Positions 1-13,455 of a DNA stretch of 64,000 nucleotides are shown here, piece after piece. The position numbers and the translations under genes are program-made. The stretch's first letter is position 1, and every line of letters starts with the position of its first letter. Source of the DNA: Trichaptum fuscoviolaceum (lineage: Eukaryota > Basidiomycota > Agaricomycetes > Hymenochaetales > Trichaptaceae). The stretch spans positions 3,827,424 through 3,891,423 of the forward strand of contig CAJSYZ010000001.1 in the NCBI GenBank assembly GCA_910574455.1, written 5' to 3'. The notes under the pieces were generated by a model that saw only the letters and a program-made list of their open reading frames with translations, had not been told where the DNA came from and searched no databases.

Positions 1-3000
1 CTATACTGGCGTATGGCCAGACTTCTAGTGGTAAAACGTACGTTGCGTCATTTTTGCTCTTTATATTTCCCAAATTTTTGACTATGAACGTATGCTAGAT
101 ATTCTATGACTGGTGTCGATCTCGACTCAGATCCTGCAAACCCGCATAATGGAATGGGTATTATCCCTCGTTCAATTTCTGCCATCTTTTCCCGAGCGGC
201 GGCTCTCAAGGAGGACAGAGGGGGGACGTGGACATACAGTATCAAGGGATCGTTCGTCGAACTCTACAATGAGGACCTGATTGATCTTCTGAGCTTGGAT
301 GATGGGGCAGGTGGTCGTCGGGAGGTCCAGATTAGGGAGGACAAGCATGGTCATATCATTTGGGATGGGTTGAGGGAAGTACAGGTGCGGGGCACGAACG
401 AGGTAATGGGCCTCATCCGACAGGGAACTGCTATTCGCCGGACAAACGAGACGGACATGAATGCTCAATCATCTCGCTCGCACGCAATTTTTTCTTTGAC
501 GCTTACACAACGGAAATACACTGGATCAGGTCTTCCCCCCCGCTCGACAACCCCGGTGCCTCCGGGGGGCCGCTCGCCGTCCCGGTTGGCTCGTCCCGTT
601 TCGCAGTACAGTGGTACTGCTGCAAATCGTGTTTCATCTCCAACGCTCGGTCGTCCCTCTACACCAAGTTTTGCTTCCGCTATGGGCCGCGGTGGAGGAC
701 TACGGCCATCAAGCGCTATGGGATCACATTCGGCTGATGGGAAGGCTCGGAATCTGGATGAGGAAAATGGTGAATGGGTGACTATTGTGTCCAAATTCCA
801 CTTCGTGGATTTGGCAGGTTCTGAACGCGTAAGTCCAATCATCGCCCACGCGAAGTTTACGTGAACTCGCGCGTCAATAGCATACTCACGCGGTGTTATA
901 TATTTAGTTGAAGAGAACTGCCGCCGCCGGCGAGCGAATCAAGGAAGGCATCTCGATTAACAGCGGTCTTCTGGCCTTGGGCAATGTTATATCAGCTCTT
1001 GGCGACCCGTCGCGCGCGAAGTCGCATACCAACTCTCACATACCCTATCGTGATTCAAAACTCACTCGACTTCTCCAAGACTCTCTCGGCGGCAATGCGC
1101 ATACAGTGATGATTGCTTGTGTGAGCCCTGCGGAGTGGAATGCCGCTGAGACGGTGAATACCTTGAAATATGCCAATCGTGCTCGTAATATCAAGAATAG
1201 GGCTGTTGTTACGGAGAAAGAGGAAGGTTGGGATGACTTGGAGTGGTTACAAAATACGGTCACGCGACTTCGCAAGGAGCTCAAAGGCATTAAGGACGGT
1301 GGCCTCGGGACACTACGGGCTCCTAGGGAAAGCACGGAAGTTGAAGGCTCAAGTAAAAAGGTTCTATCACAGATGGTTGAGTTACAGAGTAATTATGAAG
1401 ATCTGCGGGCCAAATTCGTCGAACGCACCGAAGAGCTGACTCGCTTGCGTCGCGAGCTGGGTGAAAAACACCGCTCTTCATCTACCGGGGCTATATCCGG
1501 AACTGCAAAGTATGAGGAGATCGTCGGTCCCGTTATTGAGGAATACGAGAAGACAATCAGCGCCATGGAAGCTGAGCTGAGCTTGAATCGTGCCGCGCTC
1601 AGACATACTAATGACTTGGTGGAAGAGAAAGAGGAGGAGCTTTCGCAGTTGATGGAACGTCATTCGGTCACTGAGCTATACGTGGAGGAGCTAAAGAGTC
1701 GTGTAGGCAAACTTGCGGAAAGGGAGGCTTCAACTGAGGTTCGTACCGGTGTTCTCGGATATCATATTTCAGCTATCTGATGAGTTGTTTTGAATAGGCT
1801 TATATCCATGATCTGGAAGAAAAGATCAAACTACACGAAGATACGTCCCTTACCTCGAGTGAATCTGTCTCAGACCTCAAGAAGGACATTGCTCGCTTCA
1901 AGGATGCGGAACAACGCTCCCAAGAGTATATCACTGAACTCGAAGCCCGCTTGAATCGCTCAGATGAGTCTGTGCTCTCTCTCCGCACGCAGGTTGAGAA
2001 GCTTGAGAACGAAACACAGATGAAAAGGGAAGAGGTTGAAGTTCTCCAAGCGCGTCTCAATGGCATACTGAACGACGGCGAGTCGTGGAGGAGTGATCTT
2101 GAAGAGCGGGAGAGGCGCATTCTTGATCTGGAGGCGAAGATGGAGGAATGGCAAACAAAGAGGAGGGAAGCCAGTGAGGATCGTGCACGTCTTGCAGATA
2201 TAAACGAAGAAGTGCAACTCGCACGCCGCAGTCTTGAGGTCGATTTGCAACATGTCAAGACGTCGCGTCCGGCATCGCCAGTACAGGGCCAGACTGTGGG
2301 TAAGCCGGAGATCAACATTATGACAGATACCTCTGGGGAAGAGGAGTCATTGGCAAAGAAACTGGAGGACCTTCAAGAGACACATGCAGCAACTCTGGCA
2401 GACTTGTCGTCCATGAGTGACAAGTACCGTGACGCGCTGAAGGAGATATCCGACCTTGTAGGACAGATCAATGAGATCAAGCTTGGTAGTCCATCGTCGC
2501 GATCCGAGTCGCCCGAACGCTCCCCAGATACTCCTCAGAGCGCTTCCCGAAAGCGTCTTGGTTCCCGGGCTCGGGAGATCAGTGACGGTCAAGTCAACGG
2601 AGCAGGGAGGCGCCTTTTTTTCAGGCAGGCGGCCTCGTCGGAGTCACTGCACTCGAGGTAAAGTGAAATCACTGGATGTAGATTGATGGATACGAGTCTC
2701 ACATACATGCTCTGTTGCAGGTCGCTATCGCAATCGCAGTCGCTTTCACAGGAGCTTTCCTCGGCGCGATCGCGCATGCTCTCGTCTCCTGAGATAAACG
2801 GTTTCGGTGGACGACGCTCGCCCTCTGGCCCTCGCGGAAATCTTTCCATTTCTCTTCCAATAGGCCCTGCCCACGAACGGTCAGTAGCCAGCCTTGAGAA
2901 GGAGATCATGCGTCTTCAAGAGGTTCTCAAAGAAAGAGAGTCGGAAATCTCGACGCTTGAGGTAACATTAAAGGAGAAAGAACGGATGGTACAGAGGTCA

Positions 3001-5941
3001 TCACTTGCAGTGGGAGACATGCACGGTCTTAATGGTTATGCGTCGACAAGCTCCTCAGATCTGTCACCTCAAATCAGAGACCAGATTGCCGCTATTCGGC
3101 GAAGCATGGAAATTAGGCAACCGCCCAGTGATCTCGCTGACGACCAGGATCCTTTGGATAGACTAAACGAGCTCATGTTGTAAGAAGTTCTTTTACCCAC
3201 GCCATACCTCGGCTTTGCTGAAACACTTTATTTTTTTTCACCTTAGGTCCATGGCACAGAAAGAAGCCCAACATCGCGAGCAGGTCGACGAACTGAATGA
3301 GGAGCTCACGAGAGTCCGCAGCGATCTCGGCGAGGAACTCGCCAAAGTTCGTAGGCAGAACGACGAAATTTCTGTGCTTTCTCGAGACCAGGTGCGCCAT
3401 AAACAATATGCTCGTCGATGTGTGACTAAATTTTAGTCTTTAGGCGCTTAACATGTCTACCGAGCTAGAGGCTCTACGTGGAGAGCATAGCGAGGCTTTG
3501 ACGTCCCTGGAGAAACTTCAAAAACGAGAGGCAGAGCTTCTTGGCGAACGGAAGCAGCTCGAGGAAAAACAGGAAGAGGAGCTGAAGAAACTACAAGTTG
3601 AGCATGAGCAGGCTCTTCGCGACAAACAGGCTGAAGTCGACAATCTCCTTGAGAAGGCGAAGACGGAGCATGGCACCCAGCTGGAGGACCTCCATAAACA
3701 GTTGGCAGACTCAGCAGAAGCATTAGCGAAATCCCATCAGGAGCACGAGGAAGCATTTGGAAGGTTAAAGGCGACGCACGAGGAAGAACTTCGCAAGCTC
3801 AAGGAGGACGTAGACGCGACTCTGGCTAATGCAAAGGCGGAGTTCGAGGCTACTCTTACAAAGGCTAACTCCGATCACGAGGCAGTCCTGAGAGAGAAAG
3901 AGGAAACTTTGCACCGTACCGAAGAAGAATTCTATACAGCTCTGACCAAACTTCGACAGGATCACGCCGATGTTCTAGCCAAGAAAGAGGCCGACTCGCT
4001 CGAAAAGCTAGAACGGTTAAAGGCAGAACATGCTGGCGAACTCAAGATGACCGAAATCGCACGGGAAGGATCCTTGACTGAATCTCAAACGCAACAAGCA
4101 GAGATTCTGAAGCGTCTGCAGGATGAGCATTCTTCTGCGATTGAGAAGAAGGAATTTATCTTTGCTGAGGACCTTCGCAAAGCGAGAGACGAGCACGCTG
4201 CGGCACTCGCCAAGAAGCAAGAAGATCATGCTGCCTCTGTAGAACGCCTGAAATCTAAACATGCGGTTCGTCTTGCTGAGCTTGAAGAGTCAAAGAACTT
4301 AGAGATCGAGGCTCTTCAACAAACACTTGCGAGCACCCATAAAGAGATTGAGGCTGTGAAAACTGCCTTGCAGAAGGAGAAGGAGGATGCCCTTCATGAG
4401 CTTCAGCAGCGACATGTCGACGTTCTTTCCCAGCTGAATAATTCACACCAGGAAGCTACTGCTAAGCTCAGCACGGACTACGAGAAAAAGTTAAGCCAGC
4501 TTGAGGAGTCGCACAAGGATGCTCTCGATACATTGCTGAAGGAGAAGACGGAGGAGATCGCCAAGTTGAAGGCCGGCCATCAGCAAGTCGTCACAGATTA
4601 CGAGAACAACATTGTCGCCATACGAGACCAACACCGTCAGGATCTAGAGGACGCTCGCGATCAGAGCGAGGCCCACCTTGGTGAGGAACGCGAACATATG
4701 GTCAAGGCCATGGCCGAAGCCGAAGCCGCATTCAATCGCGAGCGGGAGATAATGCTTAAGGACCATGAACTGCTCGCCGAGGAGGTCGCTTCGTACAGAG
4801 CAGCTTCTACAGAGCACGACATGATTCGTGAGCAAGCTCGCCAAGCACACGAGGTGGTGATACAGGAGAAGGATTCGGTCATCGCAGCATTGCAAGAGAC
4901 TGTGGATTCTACCAAAATCGAACGATTGCGCTACGAATCCGAGTTGGAGGAACTTCGCAAGCAGCTTGAGGCTTCTCATGTTGAGCAGCAAAGGCTAGCT
5001 AAGGAAGTATATGAACGTGACATTATCGCACAAGATCTTGAGCATCACCGGTCGTTACTTGGCGAAGTGCAGACCGAACTACAAAAGACCAAGGAACACA
5101 GAGATGGACTACTATCCGAGCGAACGAAGCAGGAAGGCATTGTTCGTGACCTGCAGGTTCAGTTATCACGGGCGATCAATGCTCCTAATGACGTCCATCC
5201 CACTCCTCGACCCACACCTGAACGTGGGACCTCGTATAGTCGTGCAAACGGAAACACGAAGCTCCCCCCTCTCACTCCTCCTCCATCCGTACCCCCGCCA
5301 CCTGCTCCAAAATCCATCCCTCCGGTCCCATCCTCCGTCCCTATCGACGTCGCCAACAGCATCTCCTCCCAGTCAAACACCCTTCGCAGTTCCGCCTCTT
5401 CTCGGGACTCGAACCCGGACTCGCCCGCCACATCAACCGCCACGTCTGTCAACGCCCCTGTCGACAATAGAGTCCAGGCTCAATTGGAGGAACAGCAACG
5501 CCATATAGAAGAGCAGGAAGTGATGATCAAGACGTTGAACAAGCAGTTGTCGCACTGTGAAAGCGATCTCCAGGCTCATATGGATCTCGTTTCTACATTA
5601 GAAACGTCTCTAGGTGACTCAGAGAAGAACTGTGAGTTAATAGTCCTTTCTTTTACCCTTCATAATCCTGACTATCTCCTACAGTGCGCAAAGCTCGTAT
5701 GCAAGCAACAGAGATTGCACGTGAGCGTGACACGCTTAATGGTCAAATTGAGAAGCTGCGCAACGACCTTGAAGAAGCTCGTCGTGAATTGACCACTGTT
5801 CGTCGGTCGATTGTGGAAGAGAAGCAGTCGCTTGAAAGCAGACTGGACGAGGAACGGAGAACACAGGAACGAATTCGTCAACAATTAGACATGCGTGTAG
5901 AAGAGCTACAGAAGCGGAAGTCTAAATTCGTTTGTCTATGA
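1..5941 (+). CDS. Kinesin-4 family (KIF4/KIF21-like) motor protein, 5' end outside window
   Basis: Plus-end-directed microtubule motor of the chromokinesin/KIF21 type. The window opens inside the motor domain at the P-loop (GQTSSGKT). Eight exons can be joined in frame: <3..37, 99..828, 908..1738, 1798..2657, 2721..3179, 3247..3391, 3444..5631 and 5685..5941, giving 1834 visible residues. Switch I (SSRSHAIFS) and switch II (DLAGSER) are present. The second half of the motor ([19 protein letters not shown], then [14 protein letters not shown]) is typical of kinesin-4. A low-complexity insertion of about 90 residues rich in Pro, Ser and Gly lies between the two switches (roughly 515-780), in the position of loop 10. 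After the motor come about 1300 residues of almost continuous coiled coil, with a Pro/Ser-rich break near 5190-5460. The protein ends KSKFVCL, which is not a CaaX box. Family assignment is firm; the exact subfamily (KIF4 or KIF21) is inferred. Confidence 0.93.
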
Positions 5942-6615
5942 TCTTCAGCTCATTGGTCCTTATTCTTTGTGATATGGTTTATGCATCTTTGTTTTCATAG
6001 TCCTGTTACCGGGCTACCGCGCATCACTCTCCTTCATGACATTACGCCGTTTTTATCGCTTTTAGCTTCTCGCAAGGGTCTGTTGGATTTTCCGGATCAT
6101 TCATTCTCTCATACATATTTTACCGATTCTCCTTATCTTTTTCTTATGTCCACAGCTCGTTCTTTTCGTCCTCCATACAGTTGCGACCACAACCATCCTT
6201 CCGCGGAATTTTACTACCATAGTGTGTCTCAAGTACTGATACCCGCTGCTGAAGCGTCTCGTTGTATATTGTCTATGATTTCCTTATTATTTACCCTGCT
6301 CTCCCAGTACTTTAGTACATAATGAGCAATCATATGCATGGAATACCACATACATACATACCAACACCACATTGCGGGGAGATATCGGAGAAATACTGAA
6401 AGTGTGGGGAAGGCCTGGAAATTTGTCATTTGAAATTAAATATGTTCTCGGTGCGTCGATCCGCTTGAGCCGTGTTCCGTCCTTTGTGCTTCTGGCCACA
6501 CGCTCCCATGAACATAAGTTCAAGTGGGCAGTCCAGACTGGACTCTGCACTGTTCGACCTTTGCGACTGTCGGCCGGGTTGAACGTATAAAAGCTGCTGT
6601 AAATTTGCATCCACG
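5942..6615. other. Intergenic region between kinesin and dehydrogenase
   Basis: This holds the kinesin 3' flank and the promoter of the next gene. Short open frames here have no recognisable protein signature. No RNA gene or repeat was seen. Confidence 0.5.
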
Positions 6616-8107
<1,492 letters not shown>

Positions 8108-8331
8108 TGGGCTCTTTGCATCCGGTTCGCTGAGGGATGAGGTATACATATACCCCGGAACAAACTTTTTTGCTTCTCATCGTATTGTAGAATCTGTTAC
8201 ATTGGGTCTCATTTCTGTCATTTGTATTGTTGTTATACTATTGTCAATCAGGTCTTGTTCTTGAAGAAAGTTGAGCATAGCCACTCCAACGACAGATATC
8301 TTATATCCTAGTACTCCATGTACGAGGGCCT
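8108..8331. other. Short convergent intergenic spacer
   Basis: This is shared 3' flank between the dehydrogenase and the first hydrolase, which converge. Nothing else was seen. Confidence 0.5.
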
Positions 8332-9504
8332 TCAGCTACTTTCGAACTGTGCCAACCATTCACGAGTCCTCTGTCCTGTCTCTTCTTGCCTCTCATTCAC
8401 TAGGTAGTGGCCGGTTGTCTCGTCACCAATCTGATAACTCGTCACCTTACCAGGGGCGGCGAGTGACTTCCAGATACCATCGACATCGAATCGACGTCGG
8501 AGATGGACGCTAGAGAGTATGAGTAATGGCTGCTGTAAGAGACCCGGTCCTGTAGGCACTTTACCCTCCACAGGGTTGATAGAGGATGCTATGTCGTCAT
8601 TAACGTCGTGCGTCGCACCAGCTCGGTACTTGAGAAGGGAATAGTGAGTCAAGGTAACTCCTTAGGAAAGGCATAATCCGTACATCTTCACAAGCTGCTG
8701 CTATACGAGTCTTGCCCTTCGCGCCATCTAAGTAAGGTTCGACGCAGTCACTTACCCACTCCGGAATGTCCCCGTCCTTCTTCGCTGCCGAACCCATCCA
8801 CCCAAGTATCTTGTATTCATAATAATACTTCGGGTTCGAGGCAATCATTGTTTCGGGAAACGGGGCGGGCGCGGATAGAAAAACCTGAGTATATGCGTTA
8901 GTTGTATGGTGACTTGGATTGTTTCTTCTTTGCTATTAAATCGAGGGCTTACCCAATGATGCATTTTCCTCGTCTCCGCATGCTGGTTGTTCTCCAGGCG
9001 CATCGTATCCCACACGTATATACCAGGGACGATGTCGAGCATCGCGGCTCCGACAACACGGTCCGGGAAGTCGAATGCGAGTCGATAAGCAACGCGTCCA
9101 CCGCGGTCGTGTCCGTAAGGAATTAGCTTCGAGGCAGCACCGAAAAGCGTGTCGACGACTGAAACAATGTCTTTTCCCCATTCACGCTTAGAATGTCCGA
9201 CGGAGCCAGAGGAGGGGTCGATGGGTTTCGTGCTGTTCCCGTAGCTGCACAATGCATTGAGAGAGAATCCTGAGATATGACTAACGAAAGAGAGCTTCGC
9301 TTACCCAGGCAAGTCAGGCACGATAAGGGGCCATTGAGGAGGGATTTCCTTCACAAATTTCTTGAATTTCAGTGCATTTTGAGCATAGCCATGCATTAAA
9401 ACGAGGACTGGAAGCTTAGCATCCCCTCTCCTAACGTACGCAAAGACGCATGCGCCCGACGGAGTGTTACTGTATGTAGTTTCAAAATCTTCGAAGGTCA
9501 TCAC
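8332..9504 (-). CDS. Haloacetate/fluoroacetate dehalogenase-like alpha/beta hydrolase, copy A
   Basis: Alpha/beta-hydrolase of the haloacetate dehalogenase / epoxide hydrolase group, which hydrolyses carbon-halogen or epoxide bonds through an Asp ester. Exons on the complement: 9305..9504, 8953..9244, 8684..8884 and 8332..8628 (329 residues). The nucleophile motif is GHDRGGR (Asp113), and the C-terminal base motif is GHYLVNE (His305). The two Arg after the nucleophile, the HHW motif ending exon 2 and the CEDYR motif at the exon 3/4 junction match carboxylate- and halide-binding positions known from bacterial fluoroacetate dehalogenase. The oxyanion-hole motif is HGYAQN, where the family (and copy B) has HGYPQN. 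No signal peptide is visible, so a cytosolic enzyme is likely. Activity on haloacids is inferred from motifs; an epoxide or other ester substrate is possible. Confidence 0.9.
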
Positions 9505-10027
9505 GGAACCTTGGATCGATTCTACAAGTATGTCGGGGTAGCGTACCTTGGTACTTACCCATCATGGACCTGCTCTTATACTGTGTATAGACATGAGAGT
9601 TTGACAAATGAATATCACGCCTTCAGGCTTCAGATCATGTTCCGTCGGAACCCATAGCCCGTCTAGTATCTACTACTTGCATAAACATAGGTCAGGCAAA
9701 GCGGAGTTCCGTTCAGAGTCCACTTCATTAGGATAGAGAAGGAATACGTACATTGAAGCTACGAATCTCTGGTATCTCAAAAGACCGGGAAGAGGGCATA
9801 TGATGTATGTACCGAGAAAGGGATTGTTGGGATGGTGCTTCAATCTGCTTCTTGAGAGAGAAGTCGCACTACATTCATAACATTTGCCTGATACCTTTAA
9901 GAGACATGAGCTGTGATCAATGAAAGACTTTACGGTGTCAAAGGCTTACGATCGATCTGAACTTGATTTGTTGCTCCATATGTATATTACATTTCAATAA
10001 TATAATCTTCTTTTTTTCACGCAGTAC
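9505..10027. other. Intergenic region between the two hydrolase copies
   Basis: This is the upstream region of copy A and the 3' flank of copy B. It is A/T-richer than the genes. No coding remnant, tRNA or repeat was recognised. Confidence 0.5.
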
Positions 10028-11191
10028 TTAGATACCTTCAAACTGTGCCAGCCATTCGCGAGTTCTCTGGCCCGTCTCTTCTTGCCTCTCATTCACCAAG
10101 AAGTGGCCCGTTGTGTCGTCACCGATCTGGAGGCTTGTCACCTTGCCCGGGGCTGCTAGTGATTTCCAAATACCGTCAACATCAAACCGGCGTCGGAGAT
10201 GAACGCTAGAAAGGACAAGCAATGGTTGCTGCAAAAGGCCTGCTGGTGCAGGGACCGTACCCTCTGGCGGGTTGATAGAGGATGCAATATCATCGTTAAT
10301 GTCGTATGTAGCGCCAGCCCTGTACTGAAATTGGGCTCAGTAATCGAGAGAGGCACAAATAGACAGCCTATCTCACATCTTCGCAAGCCGCAGTTATGCG
10401 GTCCTTTCCTTTCTCGCCATCCAAGTAGGGCTCGACGCCGTCTTTGACCCACCCCGGAATGCCTCCATTCTTCTTCACAGCTGAACCGGTCCACCCCATC
10501 ATCGTGTATTCGTAGTAATACTCCGGGTTCGATGCAATCATAGTTTCGGGAAATGGGGCAGGTGCAGACAAGAAAATCTGAGTATGTACATTAGATACAG
10601 ATACCCGATGGCATAACAAAAACATAAATGGTTGATTACTTACCCAATGATGTGACCTCCTCGTCTCCAGGTGGTTACTTCTCTCTAAGCGCATTGCGTC
10701 CCACACATATATACCAGGGACAATATCCAGCAACGCAGCTCCGACGACCCGGTCGGGATTATCGAATGCAAGTCTGTATGCGACACGAGCGCCGCGGTCA
10801 TGTCCGTAGGGAATAAACTTGGTATCTGCGCCGAAGAGGGTGTCAACGACAGACGCGATGTCTTTCCCCCATTCACGTTTCGAGTGTCCAAGGGAACCGG
10901 AAGAGGGATCGACAGGCTTCGTGCTGTTCCCGTAACTAAGTCAAAGCACAGTGAGTATTCCAAAAGCTGTTGGAAAGCTGTGTGCACCCACCCAGGCAAG
11001 TCGGGTACGAGCAAAGGCCACTGAGTCGGAATTTCCTTCACGAACTCCTTGTACTTCAGTGCGTTCTGGGGGTAGCCGTGCAGTAAAACAAGGACCGGAA
11101 GCTTAGAGTCACCCTTCCTAACGTACGCAAAGACGCGAGCACCAGAAGGAGTGTCGGTGTATGTTGTTTCAAATCCGTCAAATGTCATCAC
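10028..11191 (-). CDS. Haloacetate/fluoroacetate dehalogenase-like alpha/beta hydrolase, copy B
   Basis: Tandem paralogue of the neighbouring hydrolase in the same orientation. Exons on the complement: 10992..11191, 10644..10935, 10377..10577 and 10028..10324. Exon lengths of 200, 292, 201 and 297 nt are exactly those of copy A, so the duplication kept the gene structure. The protein is 329 residues with nucleophile motif GHDRGAR, canonical HGYPQN oxyanion motif, HHW and CEDYR substrate-pocket motifs, and GHFLVNE for the catalytic His. Protein identity to copy A is high through both the core and the cap (for example LSAPAPFPETM and SSVHLRRRFDVDGIWKSLA are shared). Intron sequences and flanks differ, so the duplication is not brand new. 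The function is as for copy A and likewise inferred. Confidence 0.9.
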
Positions 11192-11511
11192 TTTCTGGAG
11201 TCGTAGAGGACGAGAGAGGATATTGAGGGTAGAGTCCTACAGCTATGTACGATGCCTCTCTCCATGCGCGCGGAACAGCACTGATTCAGATGGTCGCGTC
11301 ATCTGAAGAGCCTGGGACCTTGACGAGTGAATGGCGTTCCGTCGGAGGCCACAGTCCGGCTTCTACTTGTTTGAAATGATAGTGAAGCATTGGAAGCATA
11401 GCAAAAGTGGAGGTTGGGACTCGCATACCAGTACTAGTAGTGAGAAAGAAACGCGTACTCGCAACGCGTCGACGCGTTGAACTTGAAGTTGACGCCTCTA
11501 CTTTTGTAACC
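11192..11511. promoter_or_regulatory. Divergent intergenic region between hydrolase B and dad3
   Basis: The two start codons face away from each other across about 320 bp, so the promoters of both genes must lie here. No specific element was identified. Confidence 0.45.
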
Positions 11512-11945
11512 ATGACAAGCACGGCCATTGACACTGATGTCTTCGAGATAAATCCATACGAAGACCATCCAAGTCTCACAACTCTAGAAGCAGATGTTCT
11601 ATGGGAGTACGCAAAGCTATCACAGCATGTCAAAATTGTAGGTAACAGTTGGTTTCACCTTATCCATCACAAACTAACGACGAAGCGCGTCAAGCTTGTC
11701 GCAAAGACACGTCAACTCAGCGAGGAACCAGATAAAACGTTGCTGAATCAACTTCGGGTTTTGGAGACAAAGATGGGGCTTGTGATGACCTTGGTAGGCG
11801 GAAAGACTGTGGATCGCGAAAAGATATGTGTTACTGAATCATTTGACAGTTCAAAGCATCGGTGTGGGGTGTTATCAATGAGCAACCTGTGTCAGATACT
11901 TCTGCATCTTTCGACATCACACCCGATACAACAATCCGAAGATAA
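11512..11945 (+). CDS. dad3: DASH complex subunit Dad3
   Basis: Small subunit of the DASH/Dam1 ring, which couples kinetochores to spindle microtubules in fungi. Exons 11512..11637, 11695..11793 and 11850..11945 encode 106 residues. The core is diagnostic: NPYEDHPSLTTLEADVLWEY, then KTRQLSEEPDKTLLNQLR, then LETKMGLVMTLFKASVWGV. The start was chosen at the ATG giving MTSTAIDTDVF; an upstream in-frame extension encodes only Arg/Val-rich sequence unlike the family. The first intron acceptor could be nine bases earlier, which would add three residues (RVK) before LVAKTRQ. The gene converges with arpc1, with only about 80 bp between stop codons. Confidence 0.9.
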
Positions 11946-12025
11946 TTTCGCCATCAACGTGCCATTATAAGCATTCATTCCTGTTGTATTGTATCTTTAC
12001 ACCACTTGTATGTATCCATAACAAA

Positions 12026-13455
12026 TCAGGTCCTAAGCGCGCCCATTCTTCCCGTAAGGCCACCCACGGCCGATACGTTCCAAATGACCAGCTTCCCGTC
12101 TGCGCCGCTGGTGCTCACCTTCGTCACATTGTCCCTCGACCCTTCGAACGGCCTGACACTGGTGATCGTGTTCTGATGGATGGTCAGCAGCTCCGACTCC
12201 GAGCCTGTGCCCGAGCCAGGCATACCGGGTGCGCTTGTGCGCCCACGTATGTCGGCATCGCGGAATGTGTTGAACGCCGCGCTATTGAGGCGGCCGACTG
12301 CGGAGCTACGCCCAGTGTTGGCTGATTTGGGCGCAGTCGTGTCGTCGAGGGAGCGCGTGGCTTTCCAGCCGGAGCTAGTGTTTTCGAAGACCATAGGCTG
12401 GCAGTCGTGTCCGGCGGCCACTAAAGCGTTCTCCGACGTCCATGTAAGAGAGACGTAAGGAAGGGAGGTGCTCTTGATGTTGATTATACCAGCTGTACCA
12501 GGATAAACGATGGTAATAGAGGAGTCGTGACCTATGTACACAATTAAAAGATGATATCAATGCAATATACTGTTAGACTCACTGGCAAAGGCCAAAACAT
12601 CCCCGGAGGGAGAAAATGCGACGCTATGGACCCAACCACCACTTGCGCTCGAGTACTCCCCGCAAAGTGTGTTGAATGGCAATTTCTCGCCCCACACGGT
12701 CGGCTGTGGACGCTTGTCTACGTCCTTGATGTACGCAGAGAAAACACGAGCCTTCATGTCAGCACTGCCAGCTGCGAGGAGCACGTTGTTCGGGTGCCAG
12801 TCGATAGAGAGCACAGTAGAACGGATAGGCTTCTTCAGCTGGCGTGCGACCCACCAGTCGCTCTCAGAGTCAAAAGAACAGATACATATTGCTCTATAGA
12901 TGGCACAATTTCAATATGAACATAGGAATAGTTGATCAACGTCAACGCACCTCGCACCGCTCGCGACAGCGAACTTGTCCTCGTTCGGACTCCAACGGAC
13001 GAATGTCGCTGCACGGTTGATACGCAGCAACACGAGTGTCGGCTTCCACACCGTTGCACCCGTCTGTGGGTCCTGCGCCTGCTTCCACACATAGGCGTTC
13101 CGGTCCTGCGAGCAGGTGACAATGCGATTGGTATTTGGCGCCCAGTCAATGGACGTGATGACTTTGTCATGCTGCAACAGAGATGGACAATACTCAGCGC
13201 CATGAAGTAAGATGCATATAGATGTCATACCTCAGCGAGGGTCTCAACGGCCTTCCACTCTGCACCTTGCTTCTGTAAGATCTGAGCCTCACTCGAATTG
13301 ATGCTCACGCAGAGTTCTGAAGATATACAGATGAACAAATAAACATACAACCCGCAAGAAAAATAGAAGTGATGCGTACGAGAACGGTCTGCATTGAACG
13401 AGTGAGCAGAAACAGGGGCACCTTGAGCTATCTGATATTCTGCAGATACAGACAT
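12026..13455 (-). CDS. arc40: Arp2/3 complex subunit 1 (ARPC1/Arc40), WD40 protein
   Basis: WD40 beta-propeller subunit of the Arp2/3 complex, which nucleates branched actin at cortical patches and endocytic sites. Exons on the complement: 13380..13455, 13231..13316, 12951..13171, 12583..12893 and 12026..12531 (399 residues). Characteristic ARPC1 segments include [72 protein letters not shown] and, at the C-terminus, [12 protein letters not shown]. The stretch between about residues 300 and 350 is a Ser/Thr/Gly-rich loop ([18 protein letters not shown] and following), where the family carries its variable insertion between the last blades. All splice sites are GT-AG and the frame closes exactly. 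This is the last clearly ordinary host gene before the accessory island. Confidence 0.95.

Noticed and set aside
5011..5508. 165-codon ORF inside the kinesin tail exon
   Set aside because: It is out of frame with the continuous 2.2-kb coiled-coil exon; the Pro/Ser/Leu-rich shadow comes from the low-complexity region.
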